Counted from the stretch's first letter, positions 16,401 through 24,157 are shown. The stretch is DNA of 64,000 nt from Mesorhizobium carmichaelinearum (GCF_900199455.1 NZ_FZQR01000015.1:62001-126000), one strand, 5' to 3'. Notes: generated from the sequence alone by a model not told the origin. Numbers and translations: made by a program.

Positions 16401-16561
16401 TCGGCTGCTCCTTTTGGCAGATAGCCCTTGGCCTCAAGTTCCGCCACGATCAGCATCTCGACATAGGCAGCGACGGTGCGCCGATCATCTTTTGCGGCGC
16501 GTTCCAGTGCTTCCTTCACAATGGGTTCGATTCTCAATCCGAGTGCGGCGGTACGGGCCAT
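16397..16561 (-). CDS. Ribbon-helix-helix regulator
   Basis: A 54-aa ribbon-helix-helix type protein: short strand (AALGLRIEPIVKEAL), then two helices (ERAAKDDRRTVAAYVEMLIV). ATG 16561 follows AGGAAG; an in-frame upstream Met is less likely. It would dimerise and bind short repeats; three GCTAAC-type half-sites lie right upstream (16581-16632). Probably autoregulates this operon and the divergent 16662 gene. Confidence 0.75.
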   Translation of the reverse strand: MARTAALGLRIEPIVKEALERAAKDDRRTVAAYVEMLIVAELEAKGYLPKGAAE

Positions 16562-16580
16562 TTCGCTTCCTGTTTGCAAT

Positions 16581-16633
16581 TGTTAGCAGACGATAGTTGA
16601 CCGCTAACAGCCAATGATTTACACCTGCTAACG
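16581..16633. promoter_or_regulatory. Divergent promoter with GCTAAC operator repeats
   Basis: TGTTAGC (16581-16587) and GCTAACA (16603-16609) are exact inverted copies; CTGCTAAC (16625-16632) repeats the motif. They lie between the RHH gene and the rightward operon, as expected for RHH operators. Confidence 0.55.
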
Positions 16634-16661
16634 TTGTAACACAATGCTAGGAGAAATCCAA

Positions 16662-16895
16662 ATGCCGAACATCACTGTTCCGGCGGCCGGCGAAGCCATG
16701 CCGTCCGCCAATCTAGCCATCATCGGAAGATTTTCAGGCCGCGCAATATTCGGTGACGTCCAACTCGCCGCTGCCGCAATGCAAATCGAACGGGATGCCG
16801 CCTCGATCGCCTCCGCCCTGGCAATTATTCACGGGGGCAACTACCGAGTCCAGATCAACCATCAAACCGGCTTTGTGCTTGTGGGGGCGTCATGA
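16662..16895 (+). CDS. Small hypothetical protein, right arm
   Basis: A 77-aa protein with AGGAGA 8 bp upstream of ATG 16662. Contains a helical central part (AAAAMQIERDAASIASALAI) and ends with predicted strands. Overlaps the next gene by ATGA. No family recognised. Confidence 0.65.
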   Translation: MPNITVPAAGEAMPSANLAIIGRFSGRAIFGDVQLAAAAMQIERDAASIASALAIIHGGNYRVQINHQTGFVLVGAS

Positions 16896-17281
16896 ACGCG
16901 CCCGTGGCACTTCTGAAGCCCCTGGGGATGCCGAAGGGAATGAACCCGCGCGAGTGGCGCCAGTCCGTCGAGAAGCGCCTGAACGATCTCCTAGACCGCG
17001 CCATGAGCCTCATCACGGCTCTGGATCTGATGGAGGCTGATTGCGATCTGGAGGAAACGGCCGACGACGAGCCTTCGCTCGGCTGGGGACATAGCGGCGG
17101 GCAGTCATTCCTATCTGGCACCGCGCCCAACCTCCCGCCCGGCGACACTTGCGATCTGGAGCTCGACAACTGCGACGATGAGGACGGCCACGACGCCGAA
17201 GGGTATTGCCCGGAAGATTACGGCGACGGCGCCCAATGGCCCGATGATCTTGAGTCGCAGGAAGTGCTGGTGTCGATCTAA
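16892..17281 (+). CDS. Acidic hypothetical protein
   Basis: A 129-aa protein with a basic helical N-terminus (MNPREWRQSVEKRLNDLLDR) and a strongly acidic C-terminal half rich in Asp/Glu/Trp (LEETADDEPSLGWGHSGG, DLELDNCDDEDG). Proteins with EEPSLGW repeats are frequent in rhizobial genomes, often near mobile DNA, but have no assigned function. DNA mimicry is one idea suggested by composition only. A good terminator follows. Confidence 0.7.
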   Translation: MNAPVALLKPLGMPKGMNPREWRQSVEKRLNDLLDRAMSLITALDLMEADCDLEETADDEPSLGWGHSGGQSFLSGTAPNLPPGDTCDLELDNCDDEDGHDAEGYCPEDYGDGAQWPDDLESQEVLVSI

Positions 17282-17314
17282 GTCACTGGTCGCGCGACCA
17301 GTGAGCGCTCAACC

Positions 17315-17346
17315 GGCCCGGCGGCTTCGGCTTCCGGGCCTTTTTC
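17315..17346 (+). terminator. Rho-independent terminator of the right-arm operon
   Basis: GGCCCGG (17315-17321) pairs with CCGGGCC (17334-17340), followed by TTTTTCATTT. A separate perfect palindrome, ACTGGTCGCGCGACCAGT, lies at 17284-17301. Confidence 0.8.
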
Positions 17347-17359
17347 ATTTGTGGGTAGG
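17347..17359 (+). repeat. 13-bp arm-type repeat, right copy
   Basis: ATTTGTGGGTAGG, identical to 2766-2778 and in the same orientation, 63 bp inside the right attachment core. Confidence 0.55.
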
Positions 17360-17421
17360 TGTGTGGTGGATTTTCTGTGATTTTGGGAAAATAAAGCAAA
17401 ATCAAGTCGTTAGATAGCATA

Positions 17422-17437
17422 GATGGCGGAGAGGATG
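17422..17437. other. attR core overlapping tRNA-Ser 3' end
   Basis: GATGGCGGAGAGGATG, identical to the left copy at 2632-2647. It includes the encoded CCA and 11 more bases of the tRNA 3' end. Confidence 0.9.
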
Positions 17438-17514
17438 GGATTCGAACCCACGAGAAGCTTTTGACCTCTACTCCCTTAGCAGGGGAGCGCCTTCGACCAC
17501 TCGGCCACCTCTCC
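17424..17514 (-). tRNA. tRNA-Ser(GCU)
   Basis: The minus strand folds as a class II tRNA: acceptor GGAGAGG / CCTCTCC, discriminator G and encoded CCA; anticodon stem CTCCC/GGGAG with loop CTGCTAA (anticodon GCT); a long variable arm and a T arm with GGTTCGAATCC. It reads AGC/AGU codons. It remains intact because the element carries an identical 3' end. Confidence 0.95.
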
Positions 17515-17964
17515 GTTGCGCCGCTGGATAAAGAAAAGCGTCGGCACAATCAACAAGCCCGCATCATTAAATGGAAAAATAAGAGCGTACCGAGCTGCTG
17601 CCTTCCCAGGTACGGCGGTTCTGCGGCAATTCCCTGGCCGACGACTCGAGGCCCTGCCATGATTCCGTCGGCCGATCGCCGGATTCGACTGGAAACGAGC
17701 GGTTGCGGCGGGCCTGATGGTTAACGAGAGCTTTCTGAGTGAGGCCAAATCGTGTCATTTGTGCAACAACGCTGGGGGATAGCAGCCGAACAGCCCTTTC
17801 GCCGGTACGATCGTGGTTGAACGCCGCCGGCTCATGGGTAATGTCGAATTCGAAGGAGCGGCGCGGTGCGCATCTTTTTCGGTAGTGGGGATGGGGCAGG
17901 GAACGCTGTCCTTCAGCAAAGAATACCCAGACCCGTTTTTTAACTTTTGACTGGAGGTCAGAAA
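17515..17964. other. Intergenic region and long leader of porin 2
   Basis: About 450 bp between the tRNA gene and porin 2. No convincing gene, palindrome or terminator; open frames lack ribosome-binding sites. The last 17 bp before the ATG belong to the repeat shared with porin 1. Probably holds the promoters of the tRNA (minus) and the porin (plus). Confidence 0.5.
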
Positions 17965-18149
17965 ATGAACATCAAGAGCCTTCTTCTCGGCTCCGCTGCG
18001 GCCCTGATCGCAGTTTCCGGTGCGCGCGCCGCCGACGCCGTCGTCGTCGCCGAGCCGGAACCCGCTGAATACGTCAAGATTTGCGACGTCTACGGCGCTG
18101 GCTACTTCTACATCCCCGGCACCGAAACCTGCCTGCGCATCGGCGGCTA
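17948..18149. repeat. 202-bp perfect inverted repeat, copy 2 (5' end of porin 2)
   Basis: Exact reverse complement of 2007-2208. Together with copy 1 it flanks the satellite and tRNA-Ser, so recombination between copies would invert about 15.7 kb. Confidence 0.95.
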
Positions 18150-19176
18150 CGTCCGTTACGACATCGGCGTCGGTGACGTCGGCTCGTTCGACGGTGCCCG
18201 CGCCGGCGACGTCAAGGACGGCAAGGACCAGGGCACCTATTACAAGCATGCCCGCTTGTCGCTGAAGACCTGGACCGGCCAGGAAACCGAACTCGGTACC
18301 TTGAAGACCTATACCGAGACCCGCTTCAATTTTGCGAACCACAACGCCGACACTGCGCCTTACGTCAACGCCGCCGGCAATAGTGGTGTTTCGCTGAACT
18401 TCGCCTGGATCCAGCTCGGTGGTCTGCGCGTCGGTAAGGACGAATCGGCCTTCGATACGTTCATCGGCTACGCCGGCAACGTCATCAACGACACGCTCGT
18501 CCCCTACGGCGGCTTCGATACCAATGTCGTGCAGTACACCTTCGATGCCGGCAACGGCTTCTCGGCCATAGTCTCGCTTGAAGAAGGCTCGGGCGGCGGC
18601 ACTGCCATTACTCCCGCTACCCCTCACTTTAACGCCGGCTCTTTCACTTATTACGGCGCTGGTACCATCGACTCCTATGTTCCGCACGTCGTCGGCGGCT
18701 TGAAGTGGACGCAAGGCTGGGGCGCCATCACCGGCGTGGTTGCTTACGACAGCAACTACCAGGAAGTTTCCGGCAAGGTCCGCTTGGATGTGAACGTCTC
18801 CAGTGCATTGTCGCTGTTCATCATGGGCGGCTGGGGCACCAAAAGCCACCTCGAGGATACGACCTACGTCAGCTACGCAGGCGGTCGCGGCTTCTACAAG
18901 CCGTGGGGTGGCAGCTGGGCGGTGTGGGGCGGCGGCACCTACAAGTTCAACGAGAAGACTTCGTTCAACTTGCAGGCTTCCACCGATCAGTGGAAGAACG
19001 TCGGCGTCGCTGCGAACGTTGCCTATGACGTCGTTCCGGGCTTCACGGTCACAGCCGAAGTCGACTATTCGCATGTGGGTAAGTTCGGCACTTTTGACGG
19101 AAATTACTACAACTGGACCGGTGGCGACAAGAAGAACAGCGTCGGCGGCATGCTCCGCTTCCAGCGCTCCTTCTAA
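17965..19176 (+). CDS. Omp2b/RopA-type outer-membrane porin (porin 2)
   Basis: A 403-aa paralogue of porin 1, with the same 22-residue signal peptide and mature N-terminus, and ending GGMLRFQRSF. Compared with porin 1, the differences lie mainly in presumed surface loops, for example around residues 72-85 and 210-235 (GGGTAITPATPHFN), plus an extra loop near 290-305. The start is fixed by GGAGGT; an in-frame ATG 18 bp upstream is ignored. A strong terminator follows. Outer-membrane diffusion channel; loop changes probably alter exclusion size or phage and antibody recognition. Confidence 0.95.
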   Translation: MNIKSLLLGSAAALIAVSGARAADAVVVAEPEPAEYVKICDVYGAGYFYIPGTETCLRIGGYVRYDIGVGDVGSFDGARAGDVKDGKDQGTYYKHARLSLKTWTGQETELGTLKTYTETRFNFANHNADTAPYVNAAGNSGVSLNFAWIQLGGLRVGKDESAFDTFIGYAGNVINDTLVPYGGFDTNVVQYTFDAGNGFSAIVSLEEGSGGGTAITPATPHFNAGSFTYYGAGTIDSYVPHVVGGLKWTQGWGAITGVVAYDSNYQEVSGKVRLDVNVSSALSLFIMGGWGTKSHLEDTTYVSYAGGRGFYKPWGGSWAVWGGGTYKFNEKTSFNLQASTDQWKNVGVAANVAYDVVPGFTVTAEVDYSHVGKFGTFDGNYYNWTGGDKKNSVGGMLRFQRSF

Positions 19177-19202
19177 GGGCTGGTTCCTTACAGATGAAAT
19201 CC

Positions 19203-19235
19203 AGCCCGGGCGCGCAAACGCCCGGGCTGTTTTTG
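19203..19235 (+). terminator. Rho-independent terminator of porin 2
   Basis: AGCCCGGGCG (19203-19212) pairs perfectly with CGCCCGGGCT (19219-19228), followed by GTTTTTG. Confidence 0.9.
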
Positions 19236-19417
19236 TTTCGTGACTGGGTCAACGCAACAGAAGGAACAGGGGGAATCGGTAGCTGAATTGGTCCGCGGGA
19301 CGATGTCGTGGGATCCGTTGATGGGCGGATGGGATCACAACCGCGTGATTAAAATCTCTTGAAAGGACGCTTCCAAGCGGATAGGGCTGATCTATCCACT
19401 CGGGGGTGTGATGAATT

Positions 19418-20494
19418 ATGACCAACGAAGCGATTCAAGAGGGTAGCGCCCCGGATCCGTTTTCGATGTTTTCTTCTCAGAACTCAAAGATCAACTACAC
19501 ATACAACAAGATAAGAGAAGTAAAGTCGTACAGGGTCGGAGAGCTTTTTTCAGCTTACCGGGACATACTGTGGGATGATGGGCGGCATAAATACAATGTC
19601 AGCTCTTTCATCGGCGAAATAGACGAGATCCTCCTAGGGGAGCGTTTCAGCGCCATTGACCAAAGTACCCTTGATAACCTTATCGGCACCTTGCGCCAGC
19701 GCGGCAACAGCAACGCAACCATCAATCGAAAGATGGCTGCCCTCAGCAAACTGCTGCGCAAGGCTTACAAGATGGGAGATATCCACAGCCTGCCCGAGTT
19801 CCGCCGCCAGAAGGAGCGGGCGGGACGGATTCGTTTCCTCGAGAGGGAGGAAGAGGCAAGGCTGTTCGCTGCCATCAGAACCCGCAGCGAGGATGCCTAC
19901 AGGCTTTCCGTCTTCCTGGTCGACACCGGATGCCGTCTCGGCGAGGCGCTCGGGCTGATCTGGAATGACATTCAGGAACATCGCGTCTCCTTCTGGATCA
20001 CCAAATCCGGCCGCAGCCGCACCATTCCGATGACCGAGCGGGTCAAGGAGGTCATCAAACTGCCTCCGACCGAAGGCCGTCGGCCGAAAGGTCCGTTCAC
20101 CAAATTGAGCCAGGCACAGTTTCGTGCGATCTGGAACGAGGCGAAAGCCGAAGTTGGCCTTGGCGCCGACGATCAGGTCGTGCCGCACATCCTGCGACAC
20201 ACCTGCGCCTCGCGCCTTGTCCAGGGCGGGATCGACATCAGGCGTGTGCAGATGTGGCTCGGCCATCAGACTTTGTCGATGACCATGCGCTATGCCCATC
20301 TGGCCACCAACGATCTCGACGGGTGCGTCGTGGTGTTGGAAACGCCGAGAAGCGAAGAGTCGCCGCGCGGTGCTGAAAGCTCGGTGTTCTCGTCTCCGTT
20401 GACTGCAGCTTCGACGCCAAAGCGAGGCCAGACAGGCGAGGCGGGCGCGGCGAAACCGGCCAAAGCGTCCGGGAAAAGCTCGAAGGCCAAATAG
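19418..20494 (+). CDS. Stand-alone tyrosine recombinase/integrase
   Basis: A 358-aa phage-type integrase with a core-binding domain (about residues 38-120) and catalytic domain (about 138-300). The full catalytic set is present: R173 (GCRLGEALGL), K196 (TKSGRS), H257 and R260 (HILRHTCASR), H283 (LGHQTLSMTMRYAH) and Y292. A Lys/Ala-rich tail of about 55 residues follows. The N-terminal ~35 residues lack an arm-binding signature. It has no adjacent mobile cargo, excisionase or tRNA, so it is either a domesticated recombinase or a remnant of an older element. Its neighbour is a porin locus with inverted repeats. Confidence 0.9.
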   Translation: MTNEAIQEGSAPDPFSMFSSQNSKINYTYNKIREVKSYRVGELFSAYRDILWDDGRHKYNVSSFIGEIDEILLGERFSAIDQSTLDNLIGTLRQRGNSNATINRKMAALSKLLRKAYKMGDIHSLPEFRRQKERAGRIRFLEREEEARLFAAIRTRSEDAYRLSVFLVDTGCRLGEALGLIWNDIQEHRVSFWITKSGRSRTIPMTERVKEVIKLPPTEGRRPKGPFTKLSQAQFRAIWNEAKAEVGLGADDQVVPHILRHTCASRLVQGGIDIRRVQMWLGHQTLSMTMRYAHLATNDLDGCVVVLETPRSEESPRGAESSVFSSPLTAASTPKRGQTGEAGAAKPAKASGKSSKAK

Positions 20495-20570
20495 TTCGGC
20501 TGGCCTGTATATTACTGTGATGATGACCCCAGGATCAGATTTGGTCTTGGGGTTTACTTTGTTTGGTCTA

Positions 20571-20673
20571 GAGCATGATGCCGAAAAGTGTGAAGCGGTT
20601 TTCGGACGATATCATGCTCCAGCTCCAATGCATGTCACCTAAAATTGGCCTCGGTTTGCGAGAACGACATGCA
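20571..20673. repeat. Two adjacent intergenic palindromic elements
   Basis: Copy 1 (20571-20619) runs from GAGCATGAT to ATCATGCTC with the shared centre AAAAGTGTGAAGCGGTTTTC. Copy 2 (20629-20673) runs from TGCATGTC to GACATGCA with a drifted centre. Each has inverted ends of 8-9 bp. Non-coding, downstream of the recombinase gene. Confidence 0.8.
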
Positions 20674-20725
20674 TAAAACAACGACCTAAAGCGCGTCGCA
20701 TGAATCCGTTCAGACGCGACGAGCC

Positions 20726-21610
20726 TTAGCGTTCAGCCCGATCAAGGAAGGTCGCTATATCGCCGGGCAGGCTGCCGGTTTCGAGGAATGGCGCGTGACC
20801 TTGGCCGTCGACCGTGATCGTTTCCATCATCGGATGGTGCTCACGCATCTGCCGCATGGTGTCCGCGGAGAGCAGTCTCGAATTGGCGCCGCGGATGGTG
20901 AGCAAGGGAATGGCGGCCAATGTGTCGAACTGCGGCCACAGGGCGGGCAATGGCTGCGACAGGTCGAGATTGGCAACCGTGTCGACCAGTTTCGGGTCAA
21001 AATCCGGCAACAGCCCTTGATCCGTGTCGCGGTAGAGCGCCGACACCATCCGTGTCCAGTCGACGTCGGTGAGCACGGGAAAATCCTTGCCGTGAACGCC
21101 GCGCTGGGCATCCACCGCCTCGGCAAAAGTTTTCGGCTTCGGCGCGCGTTCGAGATAGGTCTGGATGTGGGCGAGGCCGGCCGGCTCGATCACCGGCCCG
21201 ATATCGTTGAGAACAATGGCTTTCAGTGCGGCCGGCCGCAGCGCGCCAAGCACATGGATGATCAGTCCGCCGCGCGAGGTGCCGATGAAAGCCGCCTCCT
21301 CGATGCCGAGTGCGGCCAGTCCGGCAAGGATGTCGCCAGCCTCGACGCCGACATTATAGCGGCTGACGTCGGGATCGTGGGCCGATTGTCCGCGTCCGCG
21401 ATAGTCGAAGGCAACCACCTTGCGCGCTACCGGGGATCGCGTCGAAAGATACAGTGCCAGCTGATGAAAATCCCGTGCATTGCGGGTCAGGCCAGGCAGG
21501 CAGACGACCGGCCAGTGTTCGGAATTCGCTTCGCCATAGACGCGCGCATGAAGTCTCAGCCCGTCTGGCGCGGCATGGAAGAAGTCGGAAAAACCTTCGA
21601 TGCTCGACAT
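20726..21610 (-). CDS. Alpha/beta hydrolase
   Basis: A 294-aa alpha/beta-hydrolase-fold enzyme. The oxyanion region VVCLPGLTRNARDF, nucleophile elbow FIGTSRGG (S112) and catalytic His in GQGHAPF (H272) are clear. The segment RGANSRLLSADT has Arg at 245, where many relatives carry the catalytic Asp (RG--SDLL), so the acid may be D250 or elsewhere. No signal peptide, so cytoplasmic. Substrate unknown; the family includes esterases and C-C hydrolases. Monocistronic. Confidence 0.85.
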   Translation of the reverse strand: MSSIEGFSDFFHAAPDGLRLHARVYGEANSEHWPVVCLPGLTRNARDFHQLALYLSTRSPVARKVVAFDYRGRGQSAHDPDVSRYNVGVEAGDILAGLAALGIEEAAFIGTSRGGLIIHVLGALRPAALKAIVLNDIGPVIEPAGLAHIQTYLERAPKPKTFAEAVDAQRGVHGKDFPVLTDVDWTRMVSALYRDTDQGLLPDFDPKLVDTVANLDLSQPLPALWPQFDTLAAIPLLTIRGANSRLLSADTMRQMREHHPMMETITVDGQGHAPFLETGSLPGDIATFLDRAER

Positions 21611-21776
21611 CTGGACACGCCACCTTCTCGCTGCGGGATTGTCTCGGACTGCTACAGGTGACAGTGGGAGTGGTCAAACAGAAGGCGCCAACGCGCGGAG
21701 AATCTTGGAGATGTCGGAGGGACAGAGGGGGCGCGTGCAGGTCCGCCAGCCTTTGGCTAATCTGTCACCGCTTCGG

Positions 21777-23807
21777 TCAGCTGCGTCCGTTCACGAGGTC
21801 GCCGACAATGTCGTATTTGCCGGAAATGCGCATCTTGTAGACCTCGTAATTCTCCATCACGCGCTGCACGTAACTTCTTGTTTCCGTGTAGGGAATCCGT
21901 TCGATCCAGTCGACCACCGCATCGATGTCCTTGCCGCGCGGGTCGCCGTATTTCGCCACCCACTGGCTGGCTCGGTTGGGGCCGGCATTGTAGCCGGCGA
22001 AGGTCAGCACATAGGAGCCGTTAAAGCGATCGAGTTGCTCGCCGAGGAAGGCTGAACCGAGTGTCGCATTATAGCCGGCGTCGGTGGTCAGCCGTGCCTG
22101 CGAGAACTGCAATCCGGCCTTCTTGGCCAGTTGCCTGGCGGTTCCCGGCATCAACTGCAGCAGCCCGCGCGCGCCGGCACTGGATACGGCGCCGACGTTG
22201 AATTCGCTCTCTTGCCGGGCAATCGCATAGGCCAGTGCCTTGCCCGAGCCGGAAATATTGGCCGAATCGGGGATGACGCCGAGCGGGTGCGACAGCGCGC
22301 CGACATCGATGCCGCGTGCCCCGGCGATCTTGCCGACCTTCAGCGCCATGAAATGGTTGTCCTGCTTTTCGGCAAGGACGGCGAGCAGCGCCAGTTCGCC
22401 CGGGCTGGTCAACTGGCCGGCAAGGTCGCGATAGAGCGTCTCGGCATAGCGGTCATAGCCAGCCTCCTGCAGCCGCTTGATGGCGCTGACGGCTTCGCGG
22501 CCGGCAAAATTCTGCCGGTCGGCGGCACTTGGCGTGGGATAGACGATGTTGAGCGCCTGCCTGCCGACACGTTCGGCGGCAAGCTGGCCGTAAAAGGTCG
22601 TGCCGTAAGTGGCGGCGCGCCCAAAATAGTCCTTGGCATTGCCGGGACCGCCGACTTCCGCCGCGCGGCCGAGCCAGTAATAGGCGCGCGACAGGGTCAT
22701 CGGCCCCTGCGCGAGGTCGGCAATGCGCGAAAAATGCGTCGCGGCAAGCTTGGGGTCGTTCAGGCCGCGCAACGCATACCAGCCGGCATGGAACTCCGCC
22801 TCCGCTGCATTGGCAGCACTTTCGGCGGCATGCGTGGCGACGATCTTGTACGCCGTTTTCATGTCGCCCTGGTCGACCAGTTCGCGCGACAGCACGCGGC
22901 GCTCGACCCACCACGCGTCCGGATCGACCAGAGCCTCGCGGTCCGTCGGCGCCTTCATCACAGCGGCGGCGGCGCCGGCAAAGTCCTCCTGCTTGCGCAG
23001 ATATTCGGCCTGCGCGAAGAAATAGCCGGCCGAACGCTGGGATGCCGGGACTGCCTTCAAAAGTTTCAGCGCATTCTTGTCGCCTCTGTCGGCCGCGGCC
23101 CAGGCCTCGGCAAACTGTTGAGCGCCGGCAAGGCCGGCAAGGCGCAGCGCGGAATTCATCCGGTCGGCATAGAACATACGGTCCATGCGAAAACGGTGGT
23201 CGGCGGCAGGGATCAGACTGCCGAATTCCTTGATCAGCGCCGTCTCGTCCTTGGCTTCCAGGATCGTGGTGCGCCAGAACGGCGACAGCACCGAGCGTGC
23301 CGCCTTGACATTGCCCGTCGCCATATAGGCGCGGGAGAGAACCATGACGCCTTCGAATGTCTGCGGTTGGCTGCCGTCGAATGCGGCAATGACGATGTCG
23401 GGGGCGGGGTTCTCGCGATAGAGCGCGCGCTCGCTGTTCTTGCGCAAGGCAATGGTGCCCGGCCAGTTGGGCAGCATCTTCGCGGCGGCGGCGATGTCGC
23501 CGCTCGGCACCTTGTCGCCGCCGTAAAGTGCGATCGCCCAGGCCAGTATATGCTGGTCGAGCGATTGAGCGGGAAGCGTGTCGCGCACGCTACGGGCGGT
23601 AGGAATGTCTCCGGCCGCCAGTGCGTCCAGCCCGCTTTTCAACAGTGCAACGCTGGGCGTGGGGGCCTGCTGCGCATTGTCCTGCGGGCTCGGCATCGGG
23701 ATCGCCGAGGTGACCCGCGCATCGACGCTGCCGCTGATCGCCACGCCGGGCATCAGCGCAGCGATGGCACCAAGCAGCGCGAAGAGGTGGGGCCGACGGG
23801 TCGGCAT
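21777..23807 (-). CDS. Soluble lytic murein transglycosylase (SLT domain)
   Basis: A 676-aa periplasmic enzyme that cleaves the MurNAc-GlcNAc bond to give 1,6-anhydro muropeptides. A signal peptide (residues 1-30, ending near AISGSVDA) leads to a long alpha-superhelical U-domain rich in TPR-like helices. The C-terminal SLT domain (about residues 525-660) has the family sequence AIARQESEFN with catalytic Glu, AGARGLLQLMPGTA and FAGYNAGPNRASQWV, then the ETRSYVQRVMENYEVY motif. It matches Slt70-type length. Divergent from dapA across a region with two palindromic repeats. Confidence 0.93.
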   Translation of the reverse strand: MPTRRPHLFALLGAIAALMPGVAISGSVDARVTSAIPMPSPQDNAQQAPTPSVALLKSGLDALAAGDIPTARSVRDTLPAQSLDQHILAWAIALYGGDKVPSGDIAAAAKMLPNWPGTIALRKNSERALYRENPAPDIVIAAFDGSQPQTFEGVMVLSRAYMATGNVKAARSVLSPFWRTTILEAKDETALIKEFGSLIPAADHRFRMDRMFYADRMNSALRLAGLAGAQQFAEAWAAADRGDKNALKLLKAVPASQRSAGYFFAQAEYLRKQEDFAGAAAAVMKAPTDREALVDPDAWWVERRVLSRELVDQGDMKTAYKIVATHAAESAANAAEAEFHAGWYALRGLNDPKLAATHFSRIADLAQGPMTLSRAYYWLGRAAEVGGPGNAKDYFGRAATYGTTFYGQLAAERVGRQALNIVYPTPSAADRQNFAGREAVSAIKRLQEAGYDRYAETLYRDLAGQLTSPGELALLAVLAEKQDNHFMALKVGKIAGARGIDVGALSHPLGVIPDSANISGSGKALAYAIARQESEFNVGAVSSAGARGLLQLMPGTARQLAKKAGLQFSQARLTTDAGYNATLGSAFLGEQLDRFNGSYVLTFAGYNAGPNRASQWVAKYGDPRGKDIDAVVDWIERIPYTETRSYVQRVMENYEVYKMRISGKYDIVGDLVNGRS

Positions 23808-24157
23808 GATCTCGTGTCTTTCCCTAATCCAGCATTCTACCAGCCGGCGAAGATGCCTCGAAGCCTAAACTTAGGTCGTGAAGGGCTCGTAAACAAAGAG
23901 TTATCGAGGCCGTTCGAATTGCGCTTGCTGGCACCATGGCAATGCTTGCCGCGCAACCATGTCGAGACTATGGTGCGCCGCTTCGCTTTCGGTTAGAAGG
24001 CGCGCAAGACTAGACACCGATGCATGTCGCCCAAAAGTGGATACCGGTTTTGGGGCAACGACATGCATAAACCAAAGATGCATGTCGCCCAAAAGTGGAT
24101 ACCGGTTTTGGGGACAACGACATGCATAAACAAACAAGTCCCAAGGAGTTGGACGAC
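23808..24157. other. Intergenic region between transglycosylase and dapA
   Basis: About 350 bp holding both divergent promoters. The right third consists of two tandem palindromic elements (24021-24126). No gene seen in the left part. Confidence 0.5.
24021..24126. repeat. Tandem pair of intergenic palindromic elements
   Basis: Two almost identical copies, 24021-24067 and 24079-24126. Each runs from TGCATGTCGCCCAAAAGTGG through ATACCGGTTTTGGGG to CGACATGCA, with 9-bp inverted ends. They differ by one inserted base. The second ends 31 bp before the dapA ATG and creates a false upstream start. Confidence 0.9.

Larger units (their letters stand above)
2632..17437. mobile_element. Integrated satellite-like element in tRNA-Ser(GCU)
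   Basis: A 14.8-kb element bounded by a 16-bp direct repeat, GATGGCGGAGAGGATG, at 2632-2647 and 17422-17437. The right copy contains the last 14 nt of tRNA-Ser including CCA, so the tRNA is intact and the left copy is a displaced 3' end. A P4-type integrase lies just inside the left end. Gene order is integrase, hypothetical, AlpA, small early genes, RecA-fold ATPase, iteron-like array, large terminase, small genes, tape-measure-like protein, then a right arm of small genes on both strands. No portal, capsid, head protease, major tail protein, baseplate or lysis cassette was found, yet every frame is intact and many junctions are ATGA overlaps. This favours a phage satellite over a decayed prophage. 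Boundaries are seen directly; satellite lifestyle is inferred. Confidence 0.85.

Noticed and set aside
17515..17964. Second tRNA or regulatory RNA next to tRNA-Ser
   Set aside because: No cloverleaf or strong hairpin could be traced in this stretch.
24095..24157. Longer DapA N-terminus starting inside the repeat
   Set aside because: The extra 21 residues are translated palindrome; DapA proteins begin with the segment at 24158.
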